This document shows, one piece after another, positions 16,697 to 25,255 of a stretch of 64,000 nucleotides of DNA. The DNA lies in NCBI RefSeq assembly GCF_006149045.1, contig NZ_VBSN01000019.1:1-64000 (forward strand), written 5' to 3'. Source of the stretch: Dyadobacter flavalbus. Its GTDB lineage: Bacteria; Bacteroidota; Bacteroidia; Cytophagales; Spirosomataceae. The position numbers and the translations under genes are program-made. Below the pieces are notes generated by a model. The model ran no database searches. It was not told where the DNA came from and saw only the letters and a list, made by a program, of their open reading frames with translations. The first letter of the stretch is position 1, and every line of letters begins with the position of its first letter.

Positions 16697-17428
16697 TCAA
16701 TTTAGAACTTCAACTGCATTCGATCCAACATGAATGTTAGCATATGTTAGTCTGGTTTCTCCCTTGGCTGAGGATCCCTGAAATGAAAGACTGTACTGTG
16801 TGTCTTCTGCTACAAATTCTATACTTTCAGTAACCCATTGTGCTTTTTTGTTGGTAAAATCAACTGTCTTTTTAATAACTGATGGGTAGTTTTCATGTGG
16901 CGGATAATATTTTAATGAAACCGTAGCTTTCTCCGCATATGGACTTGAACCACCGACTTCATTTAGGCTAGTAGTAGAAACAATGAATGTAAGTTTATAC
17001 TTTTTGCCCTTCTCTAAGTTATGGATAGATGTAAATGCTTCACCAGTATATACGGCATCATTTACAACAGTGATAATAGATCCGGCAGAACCAGCCTGAG
17101 GTGCATCTAAAGGCAGAACCCAATTCTTCAAAGGACTTCCTGCATATGCTATTAAGCTAGAAGTTGCATCTCTCGACGGAATTTTAAGAGACCAGCCAAT
17201 TGGTGCACAACCTATGCAAGTTGGACCATTGGTAGAAGCAACATAAATAGAACTAAGTCCATTTCCTCTTCCATTCGGATTTATCTTTAAATTCGAGCTT
17301 TCATTTGTAACAGCCATTTCCTTCGAAGGCGTCACTGCATCTTCCTTCGAGCAGCTGCTCATAAAAAGCATTGTGGAAAGACATGCCGCACTGGCCACAA
17401 ATGAGAGGCTTTTTGTAATTTTTACCAT
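16697..17428 (-). CDS. Cassette lipoprotein, copy 1
   Basis: A 243-residue lipoprotein (MVKITKSLSFVASAAC, Cys26 in LFMSSC, acidic head SKEDAV). Its mature domain has KKYKLTFIVSTTSLNE, YAEKATVSLKYYPP, KTVDFTNKKAQWVTESIEFVA, and a final LTYANIHVGSNAVEVLN. It shares with copy 4 the block D-T-K-Q/EWVT-IF and the VG[ES]NAV end, but the region just after the signal peptide differs. CIGC (about residue 70) adds two cysteines not found in the other copies. It is the first cassette in transcription order. Function not recognised. Confidence 0.82.
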   Translation of the reverse strand: MVKITKSLSFVASAACLSTMLFMSSCSKEDAVTPSKEMAVTNESSNLKINPNGRGNGLSSIYVASTNGPTCIGCAPIGWSLKIPSRDATSSLIAYAGSPLKNWVLPLDAPQAGSAGSIITVVNDAVYTGEAFTSIHNLEKGKKYKLTFIVSTTSLNEVGGSSPYAEKATVSLKYYPPHENYPSVIKKTVDFTNKKAQWVTESIEFVAEDTQYSLSFQGSSAKGETRLTYANIHVGSNAVEVLN

Positions 17429-17545
17429 TTTTAATAAAAACAGTTTTTTTAAGTGATAAAATAATTTTCGGTGGCAAAGCTTGCGAAAAGCACGGTTGCA
17501 GCAAAGAGGGTTATAGCAGACGGTGAAAAGAGGGAATTACAACCC
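17355..17545 (-). repeat. Cassette leader repeat, copy 1
   Basis: About 190 bp matching the other leaders but shorter and more diverged upstream; it lacks one of the two AGCAGGCGG elements. The 325-bp gap between 17429 and the LacI gene at 17754 holds this leader and about 200 bp in which I see no gene or clear promoter. Confidence 0.75.
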
Positions 17546-17753
17546 GGTAAAAGCCTGCATTCCGGTCTTCAAATACGGGTTATTGCTGATCTTTGTATCT
17601 TAAATCAGTAAATAAAGGCCCTTGCCGGTTTTTACTGGCAAGAACTTATATTTGCCGGTCATACTTAATTTTTCAAAGAGCTGCTTACTGCAAATCGGGA
17701 ATGGATTCCTCAACCAACGCAACGGATTCTGCTGGCTCAAAACTCAATCCTGA

Positions 17754-18812
17754 ATGGAAAAAGAGCATACTTCTTACGGCGTCAAGGAAATTGCGCGGCG
17801 TGCCAATGTGTCCACGGCTACTGTCGACCGTGTGCTGCACAACAGGACGGGCGTTTCTGAAAAGACCCGAACGCGGATCAATGAAATTATCAAAGAGCTG
17901 GATTACCAGCCCAATATCCTGGCGAGCAGGCTTGCTTCCAGAAAAATAATTTCACTCGCCGTTCTCCTTCCCGGCGTTTCCGAAGAAACCGATTTCTGGT
18001 CGGCACCGCTGAACGGAATCCGTCGTGCCGAATCGGAAATAAAGCAGTACGGTGTTCAGATGAAGTATTTTTTCTTTGATATCAACGACAAAAACGCATT
18101 TCAGGAAAATATAAATCAGCTGCTGCAGCTGGATGTTCACGGGATTCTTGTTGCTCCGTCTTTTATTGAAGAAACTTCCCGACTGGCGGCGCAATGTGCA
18201 AAGCGCAAAATCCCGTTTGTTTTTATAGATTCCGATATTCCGGATCTGCAGAGTCTCGCATACATAGGCCCGCATCTTTACAAAAGTGGTTATACCGGTG
18301 CCAAACTCCTCACGTACAGGCTTGGAAGCAACAAAAAAGTATTGTTTATCAATATTTCGAAGGAAATTGAAAATTACAATTATCAGGAAATCGAAGAAGG
18401 TTTCCGTGCTTACTTCAATGACCGGCAACAGCCTAATAAAATTGTAAGAATTGATATTCGTGAAACAGATTATCAGTCCGTTGCAAGGCATCTGACTTAT
18501 GTTTTTCACCTTAACAAGGATATCGGCGCTGCTTTTGTAACCAATTCCCGCGTGCATACCGTTGCTTCTTTCCTGAAAAACAGTCATCGTACGGATGTTT
18601 CGCTGATCGGTTACGATTTTCTGAAAGAAAATGTCGCTTATCTTGAAAATAACGTCATCGACTTTCTAATTTGTCACCGGCCGGAAGATCAGGGTTACAG
18701 GGGAATTATGGCGTTGTATCAGACTCTTGTTATGAATTCAGCTGTCCCAAACCCGCATTACATGCCGATTGATATAATCACAAAGGAAAACTTTGAATTT
18801 TATCAAAACTGA
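17754..18812 (+). CDS. LacI-family transcriptional regulator
   Basis: A 352-residue regulator. The N-terminal helix-turn-helix reads YGVKEIARRANVSTATVDRVL, followed by the hinge segment YQPNILASRLASRK, and then a periplasmic-binding-protein-like effector domain (about 65-345) of the type that binds sugars. It has no membrane segment. It lies directly upstream of, and in the same direction as, the transporter-epimerase-aldolase-enolase genes, so it very likely controls that operon in response to a sugar or sugar acid. Two 8-bp palindromes in the gap to the next gene may be its operator. Confidence 0.93.
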   Translation: MEKEHTSYGVKEIARRANVSTATVDRVLHNRTGVSEKTRTRINEIIKELDYQPNILASRLASRKIISLAVLLPGVSEETDFWSAPLNGIRRAESEIKQYGVQMKYFFFDINDKNAFQENINQLLQLDVHGILVAPSFIEETSRLAAQCAKRKIPFVFIDSDIPDLQSLAYIGPHLYKSGYTGAKLLTYRLGSNKKVLFINISKEIENYNYQEIEEGFRAYFNDRQQPNKIVRIDIRETDYQSVARHLTYVFHLNKDIGAAFVTNSRVHTVASFLKNSHRTDVSLIGYDFLKENVAYLENNVIDFLICHRPEDQGYRGIMALYQTLVMNSAVPNPHYMPIDIITKENFEFYQN

Positions 18813-18933
18813 AAAAGAATGCGGATCATTGTTCTGAGGCTAGAACAGCGGCAGCATTTTAAAAACGGATAGCAGAATTTTATGGATATAATTTTTATAA
18901 AACCTGAATATATATTCTATATTTACATTTCGG

Positions 18934-18956
18934 GCACGTGCACGTATTTTGCGCAA
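18934..18956 (+). promoter_or_regulatory. Possible LacI operator region
   Basis: Two 8-bp palindromes, GCACGTGC (18934-18941) and TTGCGCAA (18949-18956), lie 15 bp apart centre to centre, about 40 bp before the transporter start. LacI-family operators usually have a central CG, as both do. Binding by the adjacent regulator is inference. Confidence 0.35.
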
Positions 18957-18996
18957 CGTTTCTGAACCATATTATTCCTAAACCCTTATTATCATT

Positions 18997-20229
18997 TTGG
19001 AAAACGTAAAAACCAGAACCCTCCGCTGGCTTGGTGCACTCGGGCCGGGGATGATTACCGCTGCATTGGTTTTCGGGCCCAGCAAGCTGACCATTACTTC
19101 AAAGATGGGCGCCGTTTATGGTTATTCGTTGCTGTGGCTTGTTGTCGTTGCCATTTTTTTTATGGCTGTTTTTACGGCCATGTCCACGCGCATCGGCGCT
19201 GCAACCGATCAGACGCTGCTCGCGTCCGTCAGGCTGAAATGGGGAAATCCGGCATCTGTTGCAATGGGGATCGGCGTGTTTCTGGTGGCGACCTCGTTTC
19301 AGGCCGGAAATTCCATTGGTGTCGGGATTGCGGCGGGCGAGCTTTTTCATATGTCGCCCGTTCCCTGGATCGTCCTATTCAACTTGCTGGCCATTGCCAT
19401 GCTGTTTTACCGGAAATTTTATCCTTTGCTTGAAAAAACAATGATTTTCCTGATCGTTGTCATGCTGTTCTGTTTTATCATCACCTTTTTTTACGCAAGG
19501 CCGGACGTAGGCCAAATGGCAAAAGGGCTTGTAACGCCGTCTGTTCCGGAGGGTTCCACGGGACTGATCATTGCATTCACCGCATCCTGTTTTTCCATTG
19601 TGGGCGCATTGTACCAGTCGTACCTTATCCAGGAACGGATCAGGAGCAATCCTGAACTGAAAAATACAAAGAACGACAGTCATACCGGAATTATCCTGCT
19701 GGGCGTCATGTGTTTTGTCGTCATTGTCTGCGCCGCTGCCATACTGAACCCCAAAGGCATTCCGGTAAATTCGGCAACGGACATGGCGAGGGCACTGGAA
19801 CCGATTTTCGGCAGCAATGCCTCGGCGTTTTTTCTGATCGGGTTGTTTGGCGCAGCATTTTCATCTGTGATCGGCAATGCCTCCGTTGGCGGAACGCTGC
19901 TTGGCGACGCGCTGGGCCTGGGAAGCAATTTCTCTTCGGTAACTGTCCGGTATCTGGTGGCTTTGGTCATGGTGATCGGAGCGGCTGTGGCCATCCGTTT
20001 TGGCAAGCTGCCGCTGGAACTCATCGTTTTTGCGCAGAGCGTCACCATTTTTGTGGTCCCGTTTATTGGTACGGCCATGTATATGGTGGCAAATGACAGA
20101 AAGATCATGGGCGATAAGGTCAACAGCCCGTTTGTAAAAGCAGCCGCCGGACTTGGGCTCGTGATCATTTTTGCACTCGCTGTAATCAACAGCAAAGAAT
20201 TATTTTTCAACAATCCGCTTTTCAAATAA
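18997..20229 (+). CDS. NRAMP-family transporter lacking the metal-binding motifs
   Basis: A 410-residue membrane protein with 11 hydrophobic segments, started at a TTG (18997); no ATG fits. Family membership shows in GPGMITAALVF and YGYSLLWLVV, which align with TM1 and the start of TM2 of MntH/NRAMP. The metal-binding DPGN of TM1 is replaced by GPSK (27-30), and the TM6 MPH motif by SIV (200-202). A lysine in the TM1 site should repel divalent cations. Its stop overlaps the next gene's start (TAATG), so it is coupled to the epimerase-aldolase-enolase genes. It may therefore carry an organic anion rather than Mn2+ or Fe2+; that is inference. Confidence 0.85.
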   Translation: MENVKTRTLRWLGALGPGMITAALVFGPSKLTITSKMGAVYGYSLLWLVVVAIFFMAVFTAMSTRIGAATDQTLLASVRLKWGNPASVAMGIGVFLVATSFQAGNSIGVGIAAGELFHMSPVPWIVLFNLLAIAMLFYRKFYPLLEKTMIFLIVVMLFCFIITFFYARPDVGQMAKGLVTPSVPEGSTGLIIAFTASCFSIVGALYQSYLIQERIRSNPELKNTKNDSHTGIILLGVMCFVVIVCAAAILNPKGIPVNSATDMARALEPIFGSNASAFFLIGLFGAAFSSVIGNASVGGTLLGDALGLGSNFSSVTVRYLVALVMVIGAAVAIRFGKLPLELIVFAQSVTIFVVPFIGTAMYMVANDRKIMGDKVNSPFVKAAAGLGLVIIFALAVINSKELFFNNPLFK

Positions 20230-21245
20230 TGACGGCTTTAACATCTCTGGAAGAAAAATGGCTGAGCCCTTCCGACGCGCTTGTGGAAGATATGAAATCC
20301 ATCCAGGGCGATATCCTGATTCTGGGTGCCGGAGGCAAAATCGGGCCGAGCATTGCGCGTCTGGCAAAGCAGGCAATCGACCGTGCCGGCCTTGACAAAC
20401 GGGTGATCGGCGTATCGCGTTTCAGCGAAGCCGGACTGTCCGATGAACTGAACGCAGCTGGAATAGAAACCATTACAGCCGATATGCTGGACGATGCGCA
20501 ACTGCAGGCACTGCCTGAAATCGGGAATGTGCTTTATCTTGCGGGGACCAAATTCGGGACTTCAGGCAATGAGCCCTATACGTGGGCGATGAACACGTAT
20601 TTGCCCGGCCGGGTTGCCGAAAAATTCCGTCATTCCAGAATTGTCGTTTATTCGACAGGAAATGTTTATCCGTTTACACCTGTTTTGTCGGGTGGCGCTA
20701 CGGAAGAACTCCGGACTGATCCGGTCGGCGAGTACGGGCAGTCGTGTCTGGGAAGAGAAAGAATGTTTCAGTATTTCTCGTCCATTCATGGCACGCCGCT
20801 GCTGATTTACCGGCTGAACTATGCGATTGATTTCAAATACGGCGTATTGCTGGAAGTAGCCAAATCTGTTCTGAACGGAAAACCGGTTGATCTCAAAACA
20901 GGGCATGTGAATGTCATCTGGCAGGGCGATGCCAACGAAATGGCGATCCGTTCCTTGCTGCATTGTGCGTCGCCTTCAAAGCTGCTGAATGTGACCGGAC
21001 CGGAAACGGTTCCGCTGCGCTGGCTTGCACAGGAATTTGGACGTATATTCAATATCGTTCCGGAGTTTGTGAACGAGGAACAGCCTACGGCTTTGCTGAG
21101 CAATGCGGCCGAATCGTTCCGCCTGTTCGGCTATCCGCGTACGACTTTGAAACAGATGATCGAAATTACGGCACAATGGCTTCTGGAAGGAGGAAAAACG
21201 ATTAACAAGCCTACGCATTTTCAGGAACGTCAGGGCCAGTTTTAA
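20229..21245 (+). CDS. NAD-dependent epimerase/dehydratase-family protein with altered active site
   Basis: A 338-residue extended short-chain dehydrogenase/reductase. The Rossmann motif GAGGKIG (33-39) binds NAD(P). The usual Ser/Thr is in YSTGNVYPF (141-149). The catalytic tetrad YxxxK is YGQSC (169-173), so the lysine is cysteine. Either it has a changed mechanism or works as a binding protein. The C-terminal part (about 200-330) has the substrate-domain segments HVNVIWQGDANEMAI and LLNVTGPE seen in sugar epimerases. Second gene of the LacI-controlled operon; it probably acts on a sugar acid or its lactone. Confidence 0.85.
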   Translation: MTALTSLEEKWLSPSDALVEDMKSIQGDILILGAGGKIGPSIARLAKQAIDRAGLDKRVIGVSRFSEAGLSDELNAAGIETITADMLDDAQLQALPEIGNVLYLAGTKFGTSGNEPYTWAMNTYLPGRVAEKFRHSRIVVYSTGNVYPFTPVLSGGATEELRTDPVGEYGQSCLGRERMFQYFSSIHGTPLLIYRLNYAIDFKYGVLLEVAKSVLNGKPVDLKTGHVNVIWQGDANEMAIRSLLHCASPSKLLNVTGPETVPLRWLAQEFGRIFNIVPEFVNEEQPTALLSNAAESFRLFGYPRTTLKQMIEITAQWLLEGGKTINKPTHFQERQGQF

Positions 21246-21288
21246 AAAATCCAAAAAAATCAGAAGCGAACTCTTGAAATAAAAACTT

Positions 21289-22356
21289 ATGATAATGCTC
21301 CATCAGGAAATCCGGAAACTGCTGTTTGACGGAACGGTTATTCCGGCGCATCCGCTCGCATTGAAACAAGACCTTACGCTGGATGAGCACAAACAAAGAG
21401 GCTTGACAAGGTATTACATGGCCAGCGGGGCAGGAGGGATCGCCATCGGCGTGCATACCACGCAGTTTGAAATACGCGACCCGGAAGTAAACCTTTATGA
21501 GAAAGTACTGGAAATTACCGTAGACGAAATTGAAAAAGGCAATCTGAACAGCCCGTTTATTAAAGTAGCCGGCATTTGCGGTCTGACAAAACAGGCTTTA
21601 AACGAAGCAGAAATTGCCGTGAAGTACGGCTACGATCTGGGGCTTGTCAGCATGGCCGCATTCAAAACGCAGTCCGAGGCAGAAATTATTGAGCATGTCA
21701 GAGCAGTTTCTGAAGTTATTCCGGTTTTCGGCTTTTATCTTCAGGCAGCCATTGGCGGAAGGATTTTCAGTTATGGTTTCTGGCAGCAGTTTGCAGAAAT
21801 CCCGAATGTGTACGCGATCAAAATTGCCGCGTTCAACCGTTATCAGACGCTGGATGTAGTGCGTGCCGTTTGCCATTCTTCAAGGAACAGTGAAATAGCG
21901 CTTTATACGGGAAATGACGATAACATAATTGCAGACCTGCTGACGCCATACCGTTTTGAAATCAGCGGGAAAACGGTTGAGAAAAGATTTGTCGGCGGAC
22001 TGCTCGGACATTGGGCTGTATGGACTGAAAAAGCCGTTGAACTGCTGGAAAGTGTAAAAAGCTGTGTAAATGGAAATTATACGGATGCGGAAAACATGCT
22101 TGCGCTGAACATCGCCGTTACTGATATGAATGCGGCCATTTTTGATCCGGCACATCACTTTCACGGCTGCATTACCGGCGTCCACGAAGTGCTCCGGCGG
22201 CAGGGATTGATGAAAGGAATATGGACGCTGAACCCGGAAGAAAATCTTTCGCTCGGACAATATGAGGAAATTACAAGGGTTATCGAGGCATATCCGCATC
22301 TGATCGATGATGATTTTGTCCATGCTTTTCTTGAAAAAGAAATAAAAATATCCTAA
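21289..22356 (+). CDS. DapA/N-acetylneuraminate lyase-family aldolase
   Basis: A 355-residue TIM-barrel enzyme of the dihydrodipicolinate synthase family (ATG at 21289; 21295 also possible). The segment GAGGIAIGVHTTQFEIRD corresponds to the GTTGE loop region, Tyr150 in FGFYLQ to the catalytic tyrosine, and Lys178 in YAIKIAAF to the Schiff-base lysine. Members cleave or form a C-C bond with pyruvate or act as dehydratases on keto-sugar acids. It is longer than DapA (about 290) owing to C-terminal extension. It follows the epimerase after 43 bp, and context points to catabolism of a keto-deoxy sugar acid, not to lysine synthesis. Confidence 0.88.
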   Translation: MIMLHQEIRKLLFDGTVIPAHPLALKQDLTLDEHKQRGLTRYYMASGAGGIAIGVHTTQFEIRDPEVNLYEKVLEITVDEIEKGNLNSPFIKVAGICGLTKQALNEAEIAVKYGYDLGLVSMAAFKTQSEAEIIEHVRAVSEVIPVFGFYLQAAIGGRIFSYGFWQQFAEIPNVYAIKIAAFNRYQTLDVVRAVCHSSRNSEIALYTGNDDNIIADLLTPYRFEISGKTVEKRFVGGLLGHWAVWTEKAVELLESVKSCVNGNYTDAENMLALNIAVTDMNAAIFDPAHHFHGCITGVHEVLRRQGLMKGIWTLNPEENLSLGQYEEITRVIEAYPHLIDDDFVHAFLEKEIKIS

Positions 22357-22422
22357 TTTACATCAGGCTGTTTCTGGATTGATGAAATAATACAAACCGC
22401 ATTCACAGCCTGCCGTAATCAT

Positions 22423-23829
22423 ATGGGTAAAACTGAAAACATGTCCAGAAGAGAATTTGTAAGCCGGGCCGGCTTGCTGGCTGCTGCCGGGGCAATGGGT
22501 TTTGATGAAACCCGTGCGGACATTAACATGGCAAAACCTGTGAAAAACATCCGGATCAAAAATGTAAGTTCCAATTTCGAACGAGAGCCGCTGCATCCTT
22601 ACCGTTTCAAGGGCAGCGCGATTACAGACAGCTGGCAGGCCGTGGCCATGCTCGAATCCGACTCGGGAATAAAAGCAACCGGACTGGCTACGCAAGGCGT
22701 GCTTTGGTCTGATTCCAGTGTTTTTGCCGCCCATTCGGAAAGTGCAGGAAATGCGCTGATGTATGCAATGAGTGAACGAGCGCTTCAGATGATCAAAGGG
22801 CAGTCGTTTACAGATCCCGTGCAGCTGATGGAAGATCTGCTGCCCGAAGTGCTGGATTACGGCAGAAAGATCACGCGCAACCCGGATCTCAGAAAGACAT
22901 TTGCGCTCAATGCTTTGGTTTGTGTCGATAATGCAGCGTGGATCTTGTATGCAAGGGAAAACAATATAAAGCAGTTTGACGATCTCGTTCCCGCCCAATA
23001 CAAGCCCGGGTTATCGTACCGCCATGAAAAAGTCGCCAGCATACCCGCTTTCAGCGTCGGGACTTCTGCAGAACGGATCAGGCAGGCTGCGGAAGAGGGT
23101 TATTTTATCATGAAACTGAAAACCGGTTCTGCCGGAACACAGCAGGAAATGATCGAGAAAGATATTGCTTTTCTGACAGCGGTGCACAAGGCAATCGGCC
23201 ATTTTGAAACGCCTTATACCAGAAACGGCAAAATTCCTTACTACTTTGATGCAAACGGCCGGTACGAGAAAAAGGAAATGCTGCTGCGCTTTCTGGATCA
23301 TGCGCGTAAAATAGGCGCACTCGAACAAATTGCCGTCATTGAAGAACCTTTTGAAGAAAGCAATGAAACCTTCGTCGGCGATCTGGGCGTCCGCATTGCA
23401 GCCGACGAAAGTGCACATACCGTTGAAGACGCCGCACACCGGATTGAACTCGGCTATTCGGCCATCGCGGTGAAAGCCATTGCAAAAACGCTCAGCATGA
23501 CCATGAAAATCACGCAGCTTGCCTACGAGAAAAAAGTACCCTGCTTTTGTGCGGACCTGACGGTCAATCCGATACTTGTTGACTGGAACAAAAACGTGGC
23601 TGCCCGCTTGCAGCCGTTTCCGGGCATGTCAGTCGGCCTGCAGGAAACCAACGGCCATCAGTATTACAAAAACTGGGATAAACTGATGTCGTATCATCCG
23701 GGATCAAACGGAAGCTGGGCGCTTACGCAAAAAGGCGTTTACATAACGGATGAAACATTTTATGCACAAAGCGGCGGTATCCTGCTCCCTTCCGCGCATT
23801 ATGATGATTTGTTTATACCGAAAGAATAA
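22423..23829 (+). CDS. Enolase-superfamily (mandelate racemase-like) enzyme with Tat signal
   Basis: A 468-residue enzyme. A twin-arginine signal (MSRREFVSRAGLLAAAGA) is followed by the enolase N-terminal cap and a modified TIM barrel. Active-site residues are visible: KxK in FIMKLKTG, Asp in YYFDANGRY, Glu in AVIEEPFEE, and Asp/Glu in RIAADESAH as metal ligands, with a further Lys in IAVKAIAKT. It should abstract a proton alpha to a carboxylate, as in acid-sugar dehydratases or racemases. The export signal contrasts with the cytosolic enzymes of the operon, so it may act first, in the periplasm, on the imported compound. Last gene of the operon. Confidence 0.88.
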   Translation: MGKTENMSRREFVSRAGLLAAAGAMGFDETRADINMAKPVKNIRIKNVSSNFEREPLHPYRFKGSAITDSWQAVAMLESDSGIKATGLATQGVLWSDSSVFAAHSESAGNALMYAMSERALQMIKGQSFTDPVQLMEDLLPEVLDYGRKITRNPDLRKTFALNALVCVDNAAWILYARENNIKQFDDLVPAQYKPGLSYRHEKVASIPAFSVGTSAERIRQAAEEGYFIMKLKTGSAGTQQEMIEKDIAFLTAVHKAIGHFETPYTRNGKIPYYFDANGRYEKKEMLLRFLDHARKIGALEQIAVIEEPFEESNETFVGDLGVRIAADESAHTVEDAAHRIELGYSAIAVKAIAKTLSMTMKITQLAYEKKVPCFCADLTVNPILVDWNKNVAARLQPFPGMSVGLQETNGHQYYKNWDKLMSYHPGSNGSWALTQKGVYITDETFYAQSGGILLPSAHYDDLFIPKE

Positions 23830-23930
23830 AAAAAGGCTGCTTTGCACCCGAGAAAAAGTGTAAAAATGAATGTCCCGATTGACCCCTTTAGTTGTCGCAA
23901 TTGCACAACCTGAATTGTTCGGGCAACGTG

Positions 23931-23938
23931 TAAGTTTG
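23931..23938 (+). promoter_or_regulatory. -7 promoter element of the VOC-protein gene
   Basis: TAAGTTTG matches the Bacteroidota TAnnTTTG consensus and lies 27 bp before the ATG. No well-spaced TTTG -33 element is seen, so support is moderate. Confidence 0.5.
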
Positions 23939-23964
23939 TGTAATCACTAAACTTAATCAAGACA

Positions 23965-24375
23965 ATGGCTACTAAAATTTTTGTCAATCTGCCGGTTAAG
24001 GATCTGAACAGGTCCGTTGATTTTTTTACAAAGCTTGGTTATACGTTCAACGCGCAGTTTACGGATGAAAAAGCAACGTGTATGATCATCAGCGAAGATA
24101 TTTATGTGATGCTGCTTGTTGAGCCGTTTTATAAAACGTTCACCAAAAAGGAAATTGCAGACGCAACCAAAACCTCCGAAGTCATTTTATGCCTTTCGGC
24201 CGACAGCCGCGAAGATGTGGATTTAATGGTCCGGAAAGCCGTGGATGCCGGCGCGACGGTGCCGAGCGAACCGCAGGACTATCCGTATATGTACGGGCAC
24301 GGCTATCAGGATCTGGACGGACATTTGTGGGAAGTGATGTGGATGGAAACGAGTGCAGTTCCAGAAGAAGCTTAA
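23965..24375 (+). CDS. VOC-superfamily (glyoxalase/bleomycin-resistance-like) protein
   Basis: A 136-residue VOC-fold protein with the paired beta-alpha-beta-beta-beta modules: IFVNLPVKDLNRSVDFFTKLGY at the start and YQDLDGHLWEVMWM at the end, the latter carrying the conserved Asp-Gly and Glu metal ligand. It belongs to the group of small extradiol dioxygenase-like proteins typical of Bacteroidota. Some detoxify or bind small compounds; the actual substrate is unknown. It has its own promoter and no operon partner. Confidence 0.88.
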   Translation: MATKIFVNLPVKDLNRSVDFFTKLGYTFNAQFTDEKATCMIISEDIYVMLLVEPFYKTFTKKEIADATKTSEVILCLSADSREDVDLMVRKAVDAGATVPSEPQDYPYMYGHGYQDLDGHLWEVMWMETSAVPEEA

Positions 24376-24643
24376 ACTTACTTTCTTTTCAAGACTAGAA
24401 TAAATTCGTCAATGAAATTCGCTTTGTTGTGTCAGGATTTTAATGTTTTTGATCCTTTAAAAATTTAAATTCCGGATTGTAAAAGAGAAATCCTGCTTTG
24501 CTGAAAACCGGCGCAGGATTTTGCTTTTATATGAAAACCCGTTCCGGAAATCTTTTTCAAAAACCAGTACGAGTCCACAGCATCTTCCGGCACGGTTTTC
24601 GTTTCACTTACTTCATTCAAAAAAAGCTGAAACCCGAATCCGT

Positions 24644-25255
24644 ATGGCTCGTATTCTGAACCGTTATCTGATTGCAGTTATTCCTCCGGAAAAAATTAAT
24701 GAACAGATCAGGGAATTTCAGCACGACATGGCCGGACGGTTTCAGAGCAGCAAGGCATTGAGAAATATACCGCATATTACGCTGAAAGCACCTTTTCAGA
24801 CTGTCGGTGAGGACCATACCAAGGTTGTAAACTGGTTTGATGCACTGCAAATTGATGTTCAGCCATTCTCCGTTGCATTGGACGGATTCGGAAGTTTCTC
24901 TGGTTCGGCAAGGCCCGTCATTTACGTAAAACCGGTTGCAAATCCGGATTTAAGCAGTTTGCAGAAACAGATCCTGCAAGCGTTTTCAGGCACATTTCCA
25001 GAGATAAAAGTATCGCATACCGAAAAGGAATTTTCACCTCACATCACGATTGCTTACCGCGACCTGACGCCGGAGTTTTTTATAAAAGCCTGGGCAGCGT
25101 ATGAAAACAAGCCATTTCAAGCAAGCTTTCCGGTCAGTGAATTTCACCTGATGCAGCATGACCAAAGTCAATGGAAAACGATCTACAAATACCATCTTAA
25201 TCCTTCTACAAAGTCTGCTAAGGATGCAGATACATCTTACAGTAATCCGACATAA
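24644..25255 (+). CDS. 2'-5' RNA ligase-like (2H phosphoesterase) protein
   Basis: A 203-residue protein. The frame opens at 24521, but similarity begins at the ATG at 24644 (MARILNRYLIAVIPPE). Two HxT motifs, HITLKAPF and HITIAYRD, mark the 2H phosphoesterase active site, as in ThpR. These enzymes hydrolyse 2',3'-cyclic phosphodiesters or join RNA in vitro. The gene stands alone. The 268-bp gap before it holds no other gene I can support. Confidence 0.88.
   Translation: MARILNRYLIAVIPPEKINEQIREFQHDMAGRFQSSKALRNIPHITLKAPFQTVGEDHTKVVNWFDALQIDVQPFSVALDGFGSFSGSARPVIYVKPVANPDLSSLQKQILQAFSGTFPEIKVSHTEKEFSPHITIAYRDLTPEFFIKAWAAYENKPFQASFPVSEFHLMQHDQSQWKTIYKYHLNPSTKSAKDADTSYSNPT

Noticed and set aside
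12640..17545. Possible insertion sequences or a composite transposon
   Set aside because: No transposase frame and no terminal inverted repeats were found; the repeats coincide with gene leaders and terminators.
12600..17550. Possible CRISPR array because of regularly spaced repeats
   Set aside because: Repeats are about 200 bp and spaced by about 1 kb of coding sequence, not 25-40 bp repeats with unique spacers. No cas genes are present.
18997..20229. Annotation of the NRAMP homologue as a manganese or iron transporter
   Set aside because: The metal-coordinating residues of TM1 and TM6 are absent, so the metal role is not supported.
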